This document shows, one piece after another, positions 42,380-51,237 of a stretch of 64,000 bases of DNA. A model generated the notes under the pieces. It was given only the letters and a program-made list of their open reading frames with translations, ran no database searches and was not told the DNA's origin. The first letter of the stretch is position 1. Every line of letters begins with the position of its first letter. The position numbers and the translations under genes are program-made. Source of the DNA: Aeromonas bestiarum. GTDB taxonomy: Bacteria > Pseudomonadota > Gammaproteobacteria > Enterobacterales > Aeromonadaceae. The stretch covers positions 31,588 through 95,587 of the forward strand of contig NZ_CDDA01000006.1 in assembly GCF_000819745.1 (NCBI RefSeq), given 5' to 3'.

Positions 42380-44272
42380 ATGTCCAAACAGATTATGGTT
42401 CCGGATATCGGCGCCGATGAAGTTGAAGTCACCGAGATCATGGTGGCCGTGGGTGACAAGGTCGAACTCGACCAGTCCCTGATTGCCGTGGAAGGTGACA
42501 AAGCCTCCATGGAAGTACCGGCACCGGCTGCCGGTATCGTCAAAGAGATCCTGATCAAGGTGGGTGACAAGGTTGCCACCGGTTCCCAGATCATGATCTT
42601 CGAAGCGGAAGGCGCTGCTGCGCCGGCGCCTGCCCAGGCTGCCGCCCTGGTTGCTGCTGCCGCTCCCGCCGCCCCTGTTGCCGCCGCGCGCAAAGATGTG
42701 CACGTACCGGACATAGGTGACGACGAAGTGGATGTGACCGAAATCATGGTTGCCGTGGGTGACATGGTTGAAGCCGACCAGTCCATCATTGCCGTGGAAG
42801 GTGACAAGGCCTCCATGGAAGTGCCGGCACCGTTCGCGGGTCGCGTGGTCGAGATCAAGGTTGCTGCTGGCGCCAAGGTGTCTACCGGTTCTCTGGTGAT
42901 GGTATTTGAAGTGGCGGGCGCTGCTCCTGCTGCCGTTGCTGCGCCGGTTGAGACTGCTGCTCCCGTGGCTGCTGCCCCTGTTGCCGCCGCTGCCAAAGAG
43001 GTCAATGTACCTGACATCGGCGGTGACGAAGTCGAAGTGACCGAGATCATGGTCGCCGTGGGTGACAAGGTCGACGCCGACCAGTCCCTGATCGCTGTGG
43101 AAGGTGACAAGGCCTCCATGGAAGTGCCTGCTCCGTTCGCCGGCATCGTCAAAGAGATCAAGGTGAAGGCGGGTGACAAGGTCTCCACCGGTTCCCTGAT
43201 CATGGTATTCGAAGTGGCAGGTGCTGCTCCGGCCGCTGCCGCTCCGGTTGCTCAGGCCGCCGCCCCGGTCGCTGCTGCCCCTGTTGCCGCGGCTCCGGCT
43301 CCGGTTGCCCAGGCTGCTGCTGCTTCCGACTTCGTTGCCAATGACGCCTACGTACATGCCGCCCCGGCCGTACGTCGCCTGGCCCGTGAGTTCGGTATCA
43401 ACCTGGCCAAGGTGAAGGCCTCCGGTCGCAAGGGGCGCATCGTCAAAGAAGACGTGCAGGCCTATGTGAAGGATGCGGTCAAGCGTGCCGAGTCCGCCCC
43501 GGCAGCCGGTACCGGCACTGGCAACGGCATGAGTGTCCTGCCATGGCCCAAGGTTGACTTCAGCAAGTTCGGTCCGGTCGAAGAGCTGGAACTGACCCGG
43601 ATCCAGAAGATCTCCGGTCCTGCCCTGCATCGCAACTGGGCCATGATCCCGCACGTCACCCAGTTCGACGAAGCCGATACCACCGAGCTGGAAGCGTTCC
43701 GCAAAGAGCAGAACGCGATGCTCGAGAAGCAGAAGTCGGACGTGAAGATCACCCCGCTGGTGTTCATCCTGAAAGCGGCTGCCAAGGCCCTGGAAGCACA
43801 CCCACGCTTCTGCAGCGCCCTGTCCGAAGACGGCAGCAAGCTGATCATGAAGAAGTACATTCATATCGGTGTGGCGGTAGACACTCCGGGGGGCCTGGTG
43901 GTTCCTGTGGTGCGTGACGTCAACAAAAAGGGCATCTACGAGCTGTCTCGCGATCTGGCCGAGATCTCCAAGAAGGCCCGTGCCGGCAAGCTGACCGCTG
44001 CCGACATGCAGGGCGGTTGCTTCACCATCTCCAGCCTGGGTGGCATCGGCGGTACCAGCTTTACCCCGATCGTCAACGCGCCGGAAGTGGCCATCCTCGG
44101 TGTTTCCAAGTCCGAGATGAAGCCGAAGTGGAATGGCAAGGAGTTTGTGCCTCGCCTGATGCTGCCGCTGGCCCTGAGCTATGACCACAGGGTCATAGAC
44201 GGTGCTGACGGAGCCCGCTTCGTCACCACCTTGAGTGGCGTGTTGTCCGACATTCGTCGATTGGTCCTGTAA
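42380..44272 (+). CDS. aceF: Pyruvate dehydrogenase E2 component (dihydrolipoyl acetyltransferase)
   Basis: AceF (630 aa) is the E2 core that carries acetyl groups on lipoyl arms and transfers them to CoA. Three lipoyl domains are present, with the lipoylated lysines at 41, 143 and 244, each in the motif GDKASMEVP. Ala-Pro-rich linkers separate them. The E1/E3-binding domain is [20 protein letters not shown], about residues 330-365. The catalytic domain ends with [19 protein letters not shown], containing the catalytic His and Asp. Length and the three-arm design match E. coli. The start is preceded by the second copy of the direct repeat. Confidence 0.97.
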   Translation: MSKQIMVPDIGADEVEVTEIMVAVGDKVELDQSLIAVEGDKASMEVPAPAAGIVKEILIKVGDKVATGSQIMIFEAEGAAAPAPAQAAALVAAAAPAAPVAAARKDVHVPDIGDDEVDVTEIMVAVGDMVEADQSIIAVEGDKASMEVPAPFAGRVVEIKVAAGAKVSTGSLVMVFEVAGAAPAAVAAPVETAAPVAAAPVAAAAKEVNVPDIGGDEVEVTEIMVAVGDKVDADQSLIAVEGDKASMEVPAPFAGIVKEIKVKAGDKVSTGSLIMVFEVAGAAPAAAAPVAQAAAPVAAAPVAAAPAPVAQAAAASDFVANDAYVHAAPAVRRLAREFGINLAKVKASGRKGRIVKEDVQAYVKDAVKRAESAPAAGTGTGNGMSVLPWPKVDFSKFGPVEELELTRIQKISGPALHRNWAMIPHVTQFDEADTTELEAFRKEQNAMLEKQKSDVKITPLVFILKAAAKALEAHPRFCSALSEDGSKLIMKKYIHIGVAVDTPGGLVVPVVRDVNKKGIYELSRDLAEISKKARAGKLTAADMQGGCFTISSLGGIGGTSFTPIVNAPEVAILGVSKSEMKPKWNGKEFVPRLMLPLALSYDHRVIDGADGARFVTTLSGVLSDIRRLVL

Positions 44273-44277
44273 GTGAG

Positions 44278-44304
44278 AGGGCGGGCCCAGAGCCTGCCCT
44301 TTTT
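44278..44304 (+). terminator. Terminator between aceF and lpd
   Basis: GGGCGGGC pairs with GCCTGCCC (one G-T pair) and is followed by TTTTTA. It suggests that lpd also has its own promoter, as in E. coli, although I could not define one in 44305-44432. Confidence 0.7.
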
Positions 44305-44432
44305 ACTTCTCATTTCATTAACAGGATTGTAAACTTGCCCCGTTTTTTCACGGTTGCAGCCGCCTTGTTTGGCATTGAGTTGGCATAAGACTGCGCCGTC
44401 CGGGGATATATAAGAACGACAAAGAGGTCATG

Positions 44433-45860
44433 ATGAGTAAAGAAATCAAAACTCAGGTCGTAGTACTGGGTGCTGGCCCTGCCGGTTATTCCGCTGCTTT
44501 CCGTGCCGCCGATCTGGGTCTGGATACCATTATCGTCGAGCGTTACTCCACCCTGGGTGGCGTCTGCCTGAACGTGGGTTGTATCCCGTCCAAGGCACTG
44601 CTGCACGTCGCCAAAGTCATTGAAGAAGCCAAGGCGCTGTCCGAACACGGCATCATCTTCGGTGCCCCTCAGACCGACATCGACAAGGTGCGCCTGTGGA
44701 AAGAAAAGGTCATCAACCAGCTGACCGGCGGCCTGGCCGGCATGGCCAAGATGCGCAAGGTTCAGGTTGTTAACGGCTTTGGCAAGTTTACCGGCCCGAA
44801 CACGCTCGAAGTGACCGGGGAAGACGGCAAGACGACCGTGACCTTCGACAACGCCATCATAGCGGCCGGCTCCCGCCCGGTGAAACTGCCCTTCATCCCC
44901 CATGATGACCCGCGTGTATGGGATTCAACCGATGCGCTGGAGCTGACTTCCGTACCGGGCAAGCTGCTGGTGATCGGTGGTGGCATCATAGGTCTGGAGA
45001 TGGGTACAGTGTACTCCTCCCTGGGTTCCGAGATCGACGTGGTGGAATTTGCCGACCAGCTGGTACCGGCTGCCGACAAAGACATCGTCAAGATCTACAC
45101 CAAGCGCGTTGCCAAGAAATTCAACATCATGCTGGAGACCAAGGTCACCGCAGTTGAAGCCCGTGCAGACGGCCTGTACGTCTCCTACGAAGGCAAGCAC
45201 GCCCCGGCCGAGCCGGTACGTTACGACAACGTGCTGGTGGCGGTAGGCCGTGTGCCGAACGGCAAGCTGATGGATGCCGAGAAGGCCGGCGTTGCCGTGA
45301 CCGAGCGCGGTTTCATCGAGGTGGACAAGCAGCTGCGTACCAACGTGGCTCACATCCATGCCATCGGTGACATAGTCGGTCAGCCTATGCTGGCCCACAA
45401 GGGTGTTCACGAAGGCCACGTCGCGGCCGAAGTCATCGCCGGCAAGAAGCACTACTTCGACCCGAAAGTGATCCCGTCCATCGCCTACACCGAGCCGGAG
45501 ATGGCCTGGGTTGGTCTGACCGAGAAGGAAGCCAAGCAACAAGGGCTGAACTTCGAAGTCGCCACCTTCCCGTGGGCGGCTTCCGGCCGTGCCATCGCCT
45601 CCGATTGCTCCGACGGCATGACCAAGCTGATCTTCGACAAGGAGAGCGGCCGCGTCATCGGTGGTGCCATCGTGGGTACCAATGGCGGTGAACTGCTGGG
45701 TGAAATCGGTCTTGCCATCGAAATGGGTGCCGACGCCGAAGATATCGCGCTGACCATACACGCTCACCCGACTCTGCACGAGTCCGTGGGTCTGGCCGCC
45801 GAAGTGTTCGAAGGCTCCATCACCGACCTGCCGAACGCCAAGGCCAAGAAGAAGAAATAA
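44433..45860 (+). CDS. lpd: Dihydrolipoyl dehydrogenase (E3)
   Basis: Lpd (475 aa) is the FAD enzyme that reoxidises lipoyl groups in pyruvate and 2-oxoglutarate dehydrogenases and the glycine cleavage system. FAD binding is VVVLGAGPAGYSAAFRAAD, the redox disulfide is in GGVCLNVGCIPSK, NAD binding is VIGGGIIGLEMG, and the catalytic His is in HAHPTLHESVG. The ATG at 44433 matches the E. coli start; one more ATG lies directly before it. It closes the operon and is followed by a strong terminator. Confidence 0.98.
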   Translation: MSKEIKTQVVVLGAGPAGYSAAFRAADLGLDTIIVERYSTLGGVCLNVGCIPSKALLHVAKVIEEAKALSEHGIIFGAPQTDIDKVRLWKEKVINQLTGGLAGMAKMRKVQVVNGFGKFTGPNTLEVTGEDGKTTVTFDNAIIAAGSRPVKLPFIPHDDPRVWDSTDALELTSVPGKLLVIGGGIIGLEMGTVYSSLGSEIDVVEFADQLVPAADKDIVKIYTKRVAKKFNIMLETKVTAVEARADGLYVSYEGKHAPAEPVRYDNVLVAVGRVPNGKLMDAEKAGVAVTERGFIEVDKQLRTNVAHIHAIGDIVGQPMLAHKGVHEGHVAAEVIAGKKHYFDPKVIPSIAYTEPEMAWVGLTEKEAKQQGLNFEVATFPWAASGRAIASDCSDGMTKLIFDKESGRVIGGAIVGTNGGELLGEIGLAIEMGADAEDIALTIHAHPTLHESVGLAAEVFEGSITDLPNAKAKKKK

Positions 45861-45883
45861 TCCTCTTCTCGCAGCCGACATTG

Positions 45884-45912
45884 AAAAAGCCGCTCTCGGG
45901 AGCGGCTTTTTT
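45884..45912 (+). terminator. lpd terminator
   Basis: AAAAAGCCGCTC pairs with the GAGCGGCTTTTTT arm around a short loop and is followed by T residues. Confidence 0.9.
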
Positions 45913-45978
45913 GTTTTCGGGTGAATAAGGAGATTTGTTCGGGGCTGATTGCTATGCTGAGGGCTGTTACTTCACGCG

Positions 45979-46947
45979 ATGGATCCTGCGATGCAAACAC
46001 CGGCCACTCCTGACAACGAACGCCTGCGCCTCGATGCGCTGCGCCGTATGACCATTCTGGATACCTCGGCCGAGGAAAGATTCGACCGGATCACCCGCAT
46101 GGCCCGCAACATGTTCGATGTGCCCATCTCGTTGGTGTCGCTGGTGGATGAGGATCGGCAGTGGTTCAAATCCTGCTGTGGTTTGCCCGTGCTGGAGACG
46201 CCGCGGGACATCTCCTTCTGCGGTCATGCCATTCTTGGTGATGGCCTCTTCGTGGTGGAAGATGCGACCCGGGATCTGCGCTTCGCCGACAATCCGCTGG
46301 TATCCGGGGATCCCCATATACGTTTCTATGCGGGCAGCCCGCTGCAGATTGCGGAGGGGTACAAGCTGGGGACCCTGTGCATCATAGATCGCAAGCCGCG
46401 CTTGCTGGATGAGCGTCAGCGGGACTTGCTGACGGATCTGGCCGGCATGGTGGAACGCGAACTGGCGGCGATCCAGCTGGCCACCATGGATGAGCTGACC
46501 GGCATCACCAACCGGCGCGGTTTCATGCTGCTGGCACACAAGTGTCTGCAACTCGCCCATCGTCAGGGGCGAGCTGCAACTTTGTTGTTTCTCGATCTCA
46601 ACCGGTTCAAGGAGATCAACGACCGGCTGGGGCACGACGTCGGTGACGATGCCCTGCGACAAATGGCGTGCCTGATGTGTGGCGTCTTTCGGGATGCCGA
46701 CATCTTTGCCCGACTGGGCGGGGATGAGTTTGCGGTATTGTTGCCGGGCACTGGGCCGGCAGAGGTGCCACGGGTGCTGACACGGCTCGATGAGGCCCTG
46801 GCCGGGTTCAATCGGGAGAGCGGCAAACCCTATCGGCTGAGCTGCTCGGTCGGTGTGGGGCACTATGATGCGCTCTCGCCACCTGCGCTGGATCTGCTGC
46901 TGCAACAGGCGGACAAGCAGATGTACGATTGCAAAAAAGGGCGCTAG
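45979..46947 (+). CDS. GAF-GGDEF diguanylate cyclase
   Basis: This 322-aa cytoplasmic protein joins an N-terminal GAF sensor (about residues 20-160; FDVPISLVSLVDEDRQWFKS and ISFCGHAILGDG are typical) to a GGDEF domain. The active site GGDEF is at residues 247-251 and the allosteric I-site RDAD at 238-241, so it should make cyclic di-GMP and be product-inhibited. The ligand of the GAF domain cannot be told. It has no membrane segment. Starts at 45979 and 45991 are possible; neither has a strong ribosome-binding site. The stop lies inside a terminator palindrome shared with the convergent lipoprotein gene. Confidence 0.92.
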   Translation: MDPAMQTPATPDNERLRLDALRRMTILDTSAEERFDRITRMARNMFDVPISLVSLVDEDRQWFKSCCGLPVLETPRDISFCGHAILGDGLFVVEDATRDLRFADNPLVSGDPHIRFYAGSPLQIAEGYKLGTLCIIDRKPRLLDERQRDLLTDLAGMVERELAAIQLATMDELTGITNRRGFMLLAHKCLQLAHRQGRAATLLFLDLNRFKEINDRLGHDVGDDALRQMACLMCGVFRDADIFARLGGDEFAVLLPGTGPAEVPRVLTRLDEALAGFNRESGKPYRLSCSVGVGHYDALSPPALDLLLQQADKQMYDCKKGR

Positions 46948-46961
46948 CAGCGCCCTTTTTT
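46933..46961. terminator. Bidirectional terminator formed by the ends of two convergent genes
   Basis: AAAAAAGGGCGCT pairs with AGCGCCCTTTTTT around AGC. The left arm encodes the last residues of the cyclase and the right arm those of the lipoprotein; both stop codons lie within the hairpin. Confidence 0.9.
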
Positions 46962-47126
46962 GGCTTGTCCCGGCGGACAGAAGGTGCCATACCCTCCGCG
47001 ATCGCCATCACTGACCCGGATCCGGGTGTCGTCCACACTGACATCGGCCCCGTGCACTCGCACAGGCCCGCTGCTGCAGGCGCAGAGCAGACTCCCCAGC
47101 AACATAGTCACAACCAGCTTGCCCAT
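46944..47126 (-). CDS. Small lipoprotein of unknown function
   Basis: This 60-aa protein starts MGKLVVTMLLGSLLCACSSG: a short basic start, a hydrophobic stretch and a lipobox (LCAC) placing the lipidated Cys at residue 17. The mature part is about 44 residues with VRVHGADVSVDDTRIRV and ends GQAKKGRC, with two further Cys. The ATG at 47126 has a perfect AGGAGG upstream, good support for translation. I do not recognise a family. It overlaps the convergent cyclase gene at the stop codons. Confidence 0.75.
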   Translation of the reverse strand: MGKLVVTMLLGSLLCACSSGPVRVHGADVSVDDTRIRVSDGDRGGYGTFCPPGQAKKGRC

Positions 47127-47218
47127 AATGCCTCCTGTTATTTCCCTGATTATGGGGTATTTCCAGGCCGGGGCGGAGGCGAGTTTGCGAGTATGCGTCA
47201 TAGCTTGCCGCTGATATT

Positions 47219-47244
47219 ACAGGGAGCGCAATTGCGCTCCCTGT
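47219..47244 (-). terminator. Palindrome after chemoreceptor 1
   Basis: ACAGGGAGCGCAATTGCGCTCCCTGT is a perfect palindrome in the gap after the minus-strand chemoreceptor. It lacks a T tract. Its GGGAGCGC core is shared with the hairpin after chemoreceptor 2. Confidence 0.45.
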
Positions 47245-47269
47245 GTTGGGGATAAGGGGCTGGAAAGGG

Positions 47270-48916
47270 TTACAGACGGAAATGGCCGACCAGCTTGTCG
47301 AGCTCGCCGGAGAGCTGTTGCAGGCCGCGACTGGCGTCGGTCAGCTGGTGGGCTATGTCGGCGGTTTCCATGGTGAGCTGGTTGATGTCCTCCACGTTGC
47401 GATTGAGCTCGCCCACCACGCTGGACTGCTCCTCGGTGGCGGTGGCGACCTGGATGTTCATGTCGTTGATTTGGGTGATGTAGGCGGTGATCTGGCCGAG
47501 CGCCCCGTTGGCCTCATCGGCCTGGGTCACCACCGCCAGACTCTGGCTGCGGCCCTGGGTCATGGCGCTGACCGCGCGGGCGCTCTGCTCCTGCAACCGA
47601 TGGATCATGCCCTGGATCTCGGCGGTGGAGGCAGCGGAGCGGTTGGCGAGGTTGCGTACCTCGTCGGCCACCACGGCGAAGCCGCGGCCCTGTTCACCGG
47701 CGCGGGCCGCCTCGATGGCGGCGTTGAGCGCCAGCAGGTTGGTCTGCTCCGAGATACTGCGGATGGTCTCCAGAATGCTGCCAATGGAGTCGGTCTGGGT
47801 GGCCAGCGACTCTATCACCCCGGCTACCTGCGCGATCTCGTCGGAGAGACCGACTATGCCGTGGCGGGCCTGAGCCACCACGCCGGCGCCCGTTTCGGCC
47901 TGATCGTTGGCCTGCCTGGCTACTTCGGCCGCCTGCGAGGCATTGCCGGCAATCTCGCTCACCGTTGCCCCCATCTCGTGGATGGCGGTGGCCACCTGCA
48001 CGGTACGATCGCGCTGGGCGGTGCAGTTTTGCTGGGTTAGCTGGGCCTTGTTGGCGACCTCGTCGGCGGTGGCCGCCAGCTGGTGGGAGTTGCGGGCCAC
48101 CTGCTCGATGGCGCTGTGGATCTTGCCGACGAAGTGATTGAAGCTCACGGTGATCTCCGCCAACTCGTCGTTGCCGCTCAGCTGGGCGCGGGAGTCCAGT
48201 GCCAGATGCTCGGCGGCATAGCCTATGTATTGCTGCAGGAAGCCGACCCGGCGCTTGAGGTTCATCAGAATGAGTATCGAGACCAGCAGCGAGATGAGGA
48301 TGGCGCCACTGATGATGGTGATCATCTGCATCCGCCCGCTGGCATAGCTCTGCTCACCCAGCTGGTGGCGCTGCTGGGCCTGCTGGATCAGGCCGTCGAG
48401 CAGGGTGTTGGCATCCTTGCGCATGGTGCCATAGGTGACTGTGTAGCGATCCCGATAGATGCCCCTTGCCGCTTCCATGTCCCCCTGCTCCAGCGCCTGC
48501 AGCATGGGAGCCAGCTCGTTGCTCGCCATACCCTCGAACTGGCTCAGCAGTTGCTGTGCATTGGCCCTGGCCGCCGGATCCGTCTGGGCGGTGACCGCCT
48601 GCTGCATGGCCTGGCGCATCTCGGGTATGTCCTCCTCCCGGCTCTCCTTGACCCGGGTGATCACCCCTTTCGCATCCTTGAGGGAGGTATCCTGCAACAG
48701 CATCATGTCGATGCCGACCCGCATGCGGGGAATGCGCGACACCACCTCCGCCATGGCGCGCATGGGAGTGGCCGTGTTCTGGTAAAGCTCGGTGGATTGT
48801 TGCTGGATGGTGCCCATGCTCTTGAGGCTGGCACCGCCCACCAGCAGCAGGGCGAGGCAGGGGACTGTGACAGCCAGGATCAGCTGCAATTTGAGCGTCA
48901 GTTTACCTTCTAGCAA
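47270..48916 (-). CDS. Methyl-accepting chemotaxis protein with 4HB-type sensor
   Basis: This 548-aa chemoreceptor has a membrane helix at about residues 10-30, a helical periplasmic sensor of four-helix-bundle (4HB_MCP) size to about residue 198, a second helix ([20 protein letters not shown]), a HAMP-like linker and a long signalling domain. The hairpin tip that binds CheA and CheW is [20 protein letters not shown]. The C-terminus ends LVGHFRL and lacks the NWETF-type tether for CheR. The last 280 or so residues are nearly the same as in the next gene. The ligand is unknown. Confidence 0.93.
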   Translation of the reverse strand: MLEGKLTLKLQLILAVTVPCLALLLVGGASLKSMGTIQQQSTELYQNTATPMRAMAEVVSRIPRMRVGIDMMLLQDTSLKDAKGVITRVKESREEDIPEMRQAMQQAVTAQTDPAARANAQQLLSQFEGMASNELAPMLQALEQGDMEAARGIYRDRYTVTYGTMRKDANTLLDGLIQQAQQRHQLGEQSYASGRMQMITIISGAILISLLVSILILMNLKRRVGFLQQYIGYAAEHLALDSRAQLSGNDELAEITVSFNHFVGKIHSAIEQVARNSHQLAATADEVANKAQLTQQNCTAQRDRTVQVATAIHEMGATVSEIAGNASQAAEVARQANDQAETGAGVVAQARHGIVGLSDEIAQVAGVIESLATQTDSIGSILETIRSISEQTNLLALNAAIEAARAGEQGRGFAVVADEVRNLANRSAASTAEIQGMIHRLQEQSARAVSAMTQGRSQSLAVVTQADEANGALGQITAYITQINDMNIQVATATEEQSSVVGELNRNVEDINQLTMETADIAHQLTDASRGLQQLSGELDKLVGHFRL

Positions 48917-49027
48917 GGGAGTGCTCCTTCATGGCTGGCCATGATGTGGTCCAGATGGTTTGTTGCCAGTATAGATATGAATTGGCCGACTCCCTGGCAA
49001 AGGGCAGAACGGCAGAGCGGATAGCGA

Positions 49028-49051
49028 AAGGGAGCGCCATGGCGCTCCCTT
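49028..49051 (-). terminator. Palindrome after chemoreceptor 2
   Basis: AAGGGAGCGCC and GGCGCTCCCTT pair almost without a loop, 26 bases after the stop of the minus-strand chemoreceptor. In the minus direction it is followed by TCGCTAT, so termination may be weak. Confidence 0.5.
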
Positions 49052-49076
49052 GTTGATCACTGGCTGCCGATGCCGG

Positions 49077-50987
49077 TCAGAGCCGGAAGTTGCCGACCAG
49101 CTTGTCGAGCTCGCCGGAGAGCTGTTGCAGGCTGCGGCTGGACTCGGTCAGCTGGTGGGCTATGTCGGCCGTCTCCATGGTGAGCTGGTTGATGTCCTCC
49201 ACGTTGCGGTTGATCTCGCCAACCACGCTGGATTGCTCCTCGGTGGCGGTGGCGACCTGGATGTTCATGTCGCTGATCTGGGTGATGTGGGCCGTGATAT
49301 GGCCGAGGGCGGCATTGGCCTCGTCAGCCTGAGCCACCACTTCCAGACTCTGGCTGCGGCCCTGGGCCATGGCGCTGACGGCGCGGGCGCTCTGCTCTTG
49401 CAAGCGGTTGATCATGCCCTGGATCTCGGCGGTGGAGGCGGCGGATCGGCTGGCCAGGTTGCGCACCTCGTCGGCCACCACGGCGAAGCCACGGCCCTGT
49501 TCACCGGCGCGGGCGGCCTCGATGGCGGCGTTCAGTGCCAGCAGGTTGGTTTGTTCCGAGATGCTGCGAATGGTGTCGAGTATGCTGCCGATGGAGTCGG
49601 TCTGGCTGGCCAGCGACTCGATGACGCCCGCCACCTGCTCTATTTCGCCGGAGAGCCCAACTATGCCGTGGCGGGCCTGGGCTACCACCAGGGCGCCGGC
49701 ATCGGCCTGATCGTTGGCCTGCCTGGCCACGTCGGCCGCCAGCGAGGCGTTGCCGGCTATCTCGCCGACTGTGGCCCCCATCTCGTGGATGGCGGTCGCC
49801 ACCTGCACTGTGCGGTCGCGCTGGGCGGTACAGTTGTGCTGGGTCAGCTGCGCCTTGCTGGCCACCTCGTTGGCGGTGGCGGCCAGCTGGCGAGAGTTGC
49901 TGGCCACCTGCTCGATGGAGGCGTGGATCTTGGCGACGAAGTTGTTGAAACCGGTGGCGACCTGGGTCAGTTCATCGCGACCTTCCACCTTGAGACGTTG
50001 GGTCAGATCCCCGTCGCCACTGCCCAGTTCACGGAACAGGCGGGCCAGTTCGTTGAGCGGGCGGCTGACCGAGCCGGCCAGCAGCATGCCGAGCAGCCCC
50101 ATGCCGGCGGCGATGGCCAGACTGACCAGCAGTATGTGCAGCCGCGCCTTGTCCAGCTCGGCATAGATCTCGGCTTCCGGCACCTGGGCCACCAGATACC
50201 AGTCGAGCAGGGGTATGTAGCTGGTGGCCAGCACCACGGCCTGGCCGTCGACCTCGGCATGGGTGGCGGCGAACGCCTGCTTGCTCAGCAGATTGGTACT
50301 GCCGCCGCTGGCCAGCTGGGCCAGGTTGTCCCGGTCGATGCGGGCGGCATCCGGGTGCAGCTTCACCTTGCCGCTGCCATCCGTCATGAACACGAAGCCG
50401 CTGTCACCGATGCGGAAGTTGGCGAGCATGCTGACCATGCTGTCGAGGGACTTGGCGAGCCCCGCCAGCCCACGGCCGTTGAGCTGCTGGAAGTTGACGA
50501 ACAGCTTCACCTCGCCGTTGGTCTCGCGGAAGATGCTGAGCATCAAGTCTTGCGGGCTCTTGGTATAGCCGTAGAACCAGGCGTCCTGCTCCGGGGTCAG
50601 GTTGCGCAGGAAGCCGTCCTGGTTGTAGTAGGCGGCACTCTGCCGGTCGGCGAAGGAGGCGGTGACCAGCCCGTACTGGGTCGTCATGTCCTTGAGCTGA
50701 TCGATGAGGATGGACTCCTGCTCCTTGGGCATGCCGCGGGCGACCCAGTCCAGCACGAAGCGATCATTGGCCAGCTGCCTGGCGGCGCTCGCGACCGAGG
50801 TGAGATCCTTCTCGATCTCCTTGCCGATGCGCTGGGTCAGGTTGGGCAGCTCCTGCTCGAACATGCGGGTTTCGATCAGCTGCTGCGCCGAGCGCTGGCT
50901 GAAATAGCCCACCAGCAGGCAGGAGAGCACCACGGCCAGGGTGACTGTGGCCAGAATTTTCTGTTTGAGTGTCAGGCTTGCAAGCAT
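49077..50987 (-). CDS. Methyl-accepting chemotaxis protein with dCache-type sensor
   Basis: This 636-aa chemoreceptor has membrane helices at about residues 10-30 and 288-310 with a large periplasmic sensor between them. The sensor shows Cache features ([19 protein letters not shown], then [18 protein letters not shown] and [14 protein letters not shown] near the membrane). HAMP follows ([20 protein letters not shown]), then a signalling domain with the same tip [20 protein letters not shown]. dCache sensors often bind amino acids or small organic acids, but the ligand motif here is not certain. It ends LVGNFRL, without a CheR tether. Confidence 0.93.
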   Translation of the reverse strand: MLASLTLKQKILATVTLAVVLSCLLVGYFSQRSAQQLIETRMFEQELPNLTQRIGKEIEKDLTSVASAARQLANDRFVLDWVARGMPKEQESILIDQLKDMTTQYGLVTASFADRQSAAYYNQDGFLRNLTPEQDAWFYGYTKSPQDLMLSIFRETNGEVKLFVNFQQLNGRGLAGLAKSLDSMVSMLANFRIGDSGFVFMTDGSGKVKLHPDAARIDRDNLAQLASGGSTNLLSKQAFAATHAEVDGQAVVLATSYIPLLDWYLVAQVPEAEIYAELDKARLHILLVSLAIAAGMGLLGMLLAGSVSRPLNELARLFRELGSGDGDLTQRLKVEGRDELTQVATGFNNFVAKIHASIEQVASNSRQLAATANEVASKAQLTQHNCTAQRDRTVQVATAIHEMGATVGEIAGNASLAADVARQANDQADAGALVVAQARHGIVGLSGEIEQVAGVIESLASQTDSIGSILDTIRSISEQTNLLALNAAIEAARAGEQGRGFAVVADEVRNLASRSAASTAEIQGMINRLQEQSARAVSAMAQGRSQSLEVVAQADEANAALGHITAHITQISDMNIQVATATEEQSSVVGEINRNVEDINQLTMETADIAHQLTESSRSLQQLSGELDKLVGNFRL

Positions 50988-51027
50988 AGGAGTGACTCAG
51001 GAGTGTGGACACGGGATTGAGCCCATA

Positions 51028-51054
51028 TTAGCGGCAGCGCCGGGGTGCCCTTGA
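51028..51054 (-). promoter_or_regulatory. Possible sigma-28 (FliA) promoter of chemoreceptor 2
   Basis: On the minus strand TCAA (51051-51054) and GCCGCTAA (51028-51035) are exactly 15 bases apart. The FliA consensus is TAAA-N15-GCCGATAA, so 10 of 12 positions match, with the right spacing, about 40 bases before the start codon. Confidence 0.45.
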
Positions 51055-51162
51055 GAGGCTTGCCGGTTTTATTGGCAGATTGCGTTTGCGCTCACAGGGC
51101 GGTGCCGGATTGTTCAGCCTCATTGGTGGCTCGGCGAGTGCGTTATATCGCTGTCGTGGCGG

Positions 51163-51190
51163 TTGCGGTTCCTTTTTCGCACCTTATAGT
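51163..51190 (+). promoter_or_regulatory. Possible promoter of the patatin gene
   Basis: TTGCGG (51163-51168) and TATAGT (51185-51190) are 16 bases apart, about 48 bases before the ATG at 51238. Confidence 0.45.
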
Positions 51191-51237
51191 AGGCTTCATT
51201 GCTCACTTGGCTCGCACTGGATTCAATGGAAAATCAT

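Noticed and set aside
42380-43210. Recent DNA repeats within aceF
   Set aside because: The three similar blocks are the lipoyl domains normal for this protein type.
49050-51020. 656-codon plus-strand open frame
   Set aside because: It is the antisense shadow of the dCache chemoreceptor. Its composition (Gly, His, Val, Leu rich, low complexity) is typical of GC-rich shadow frames.
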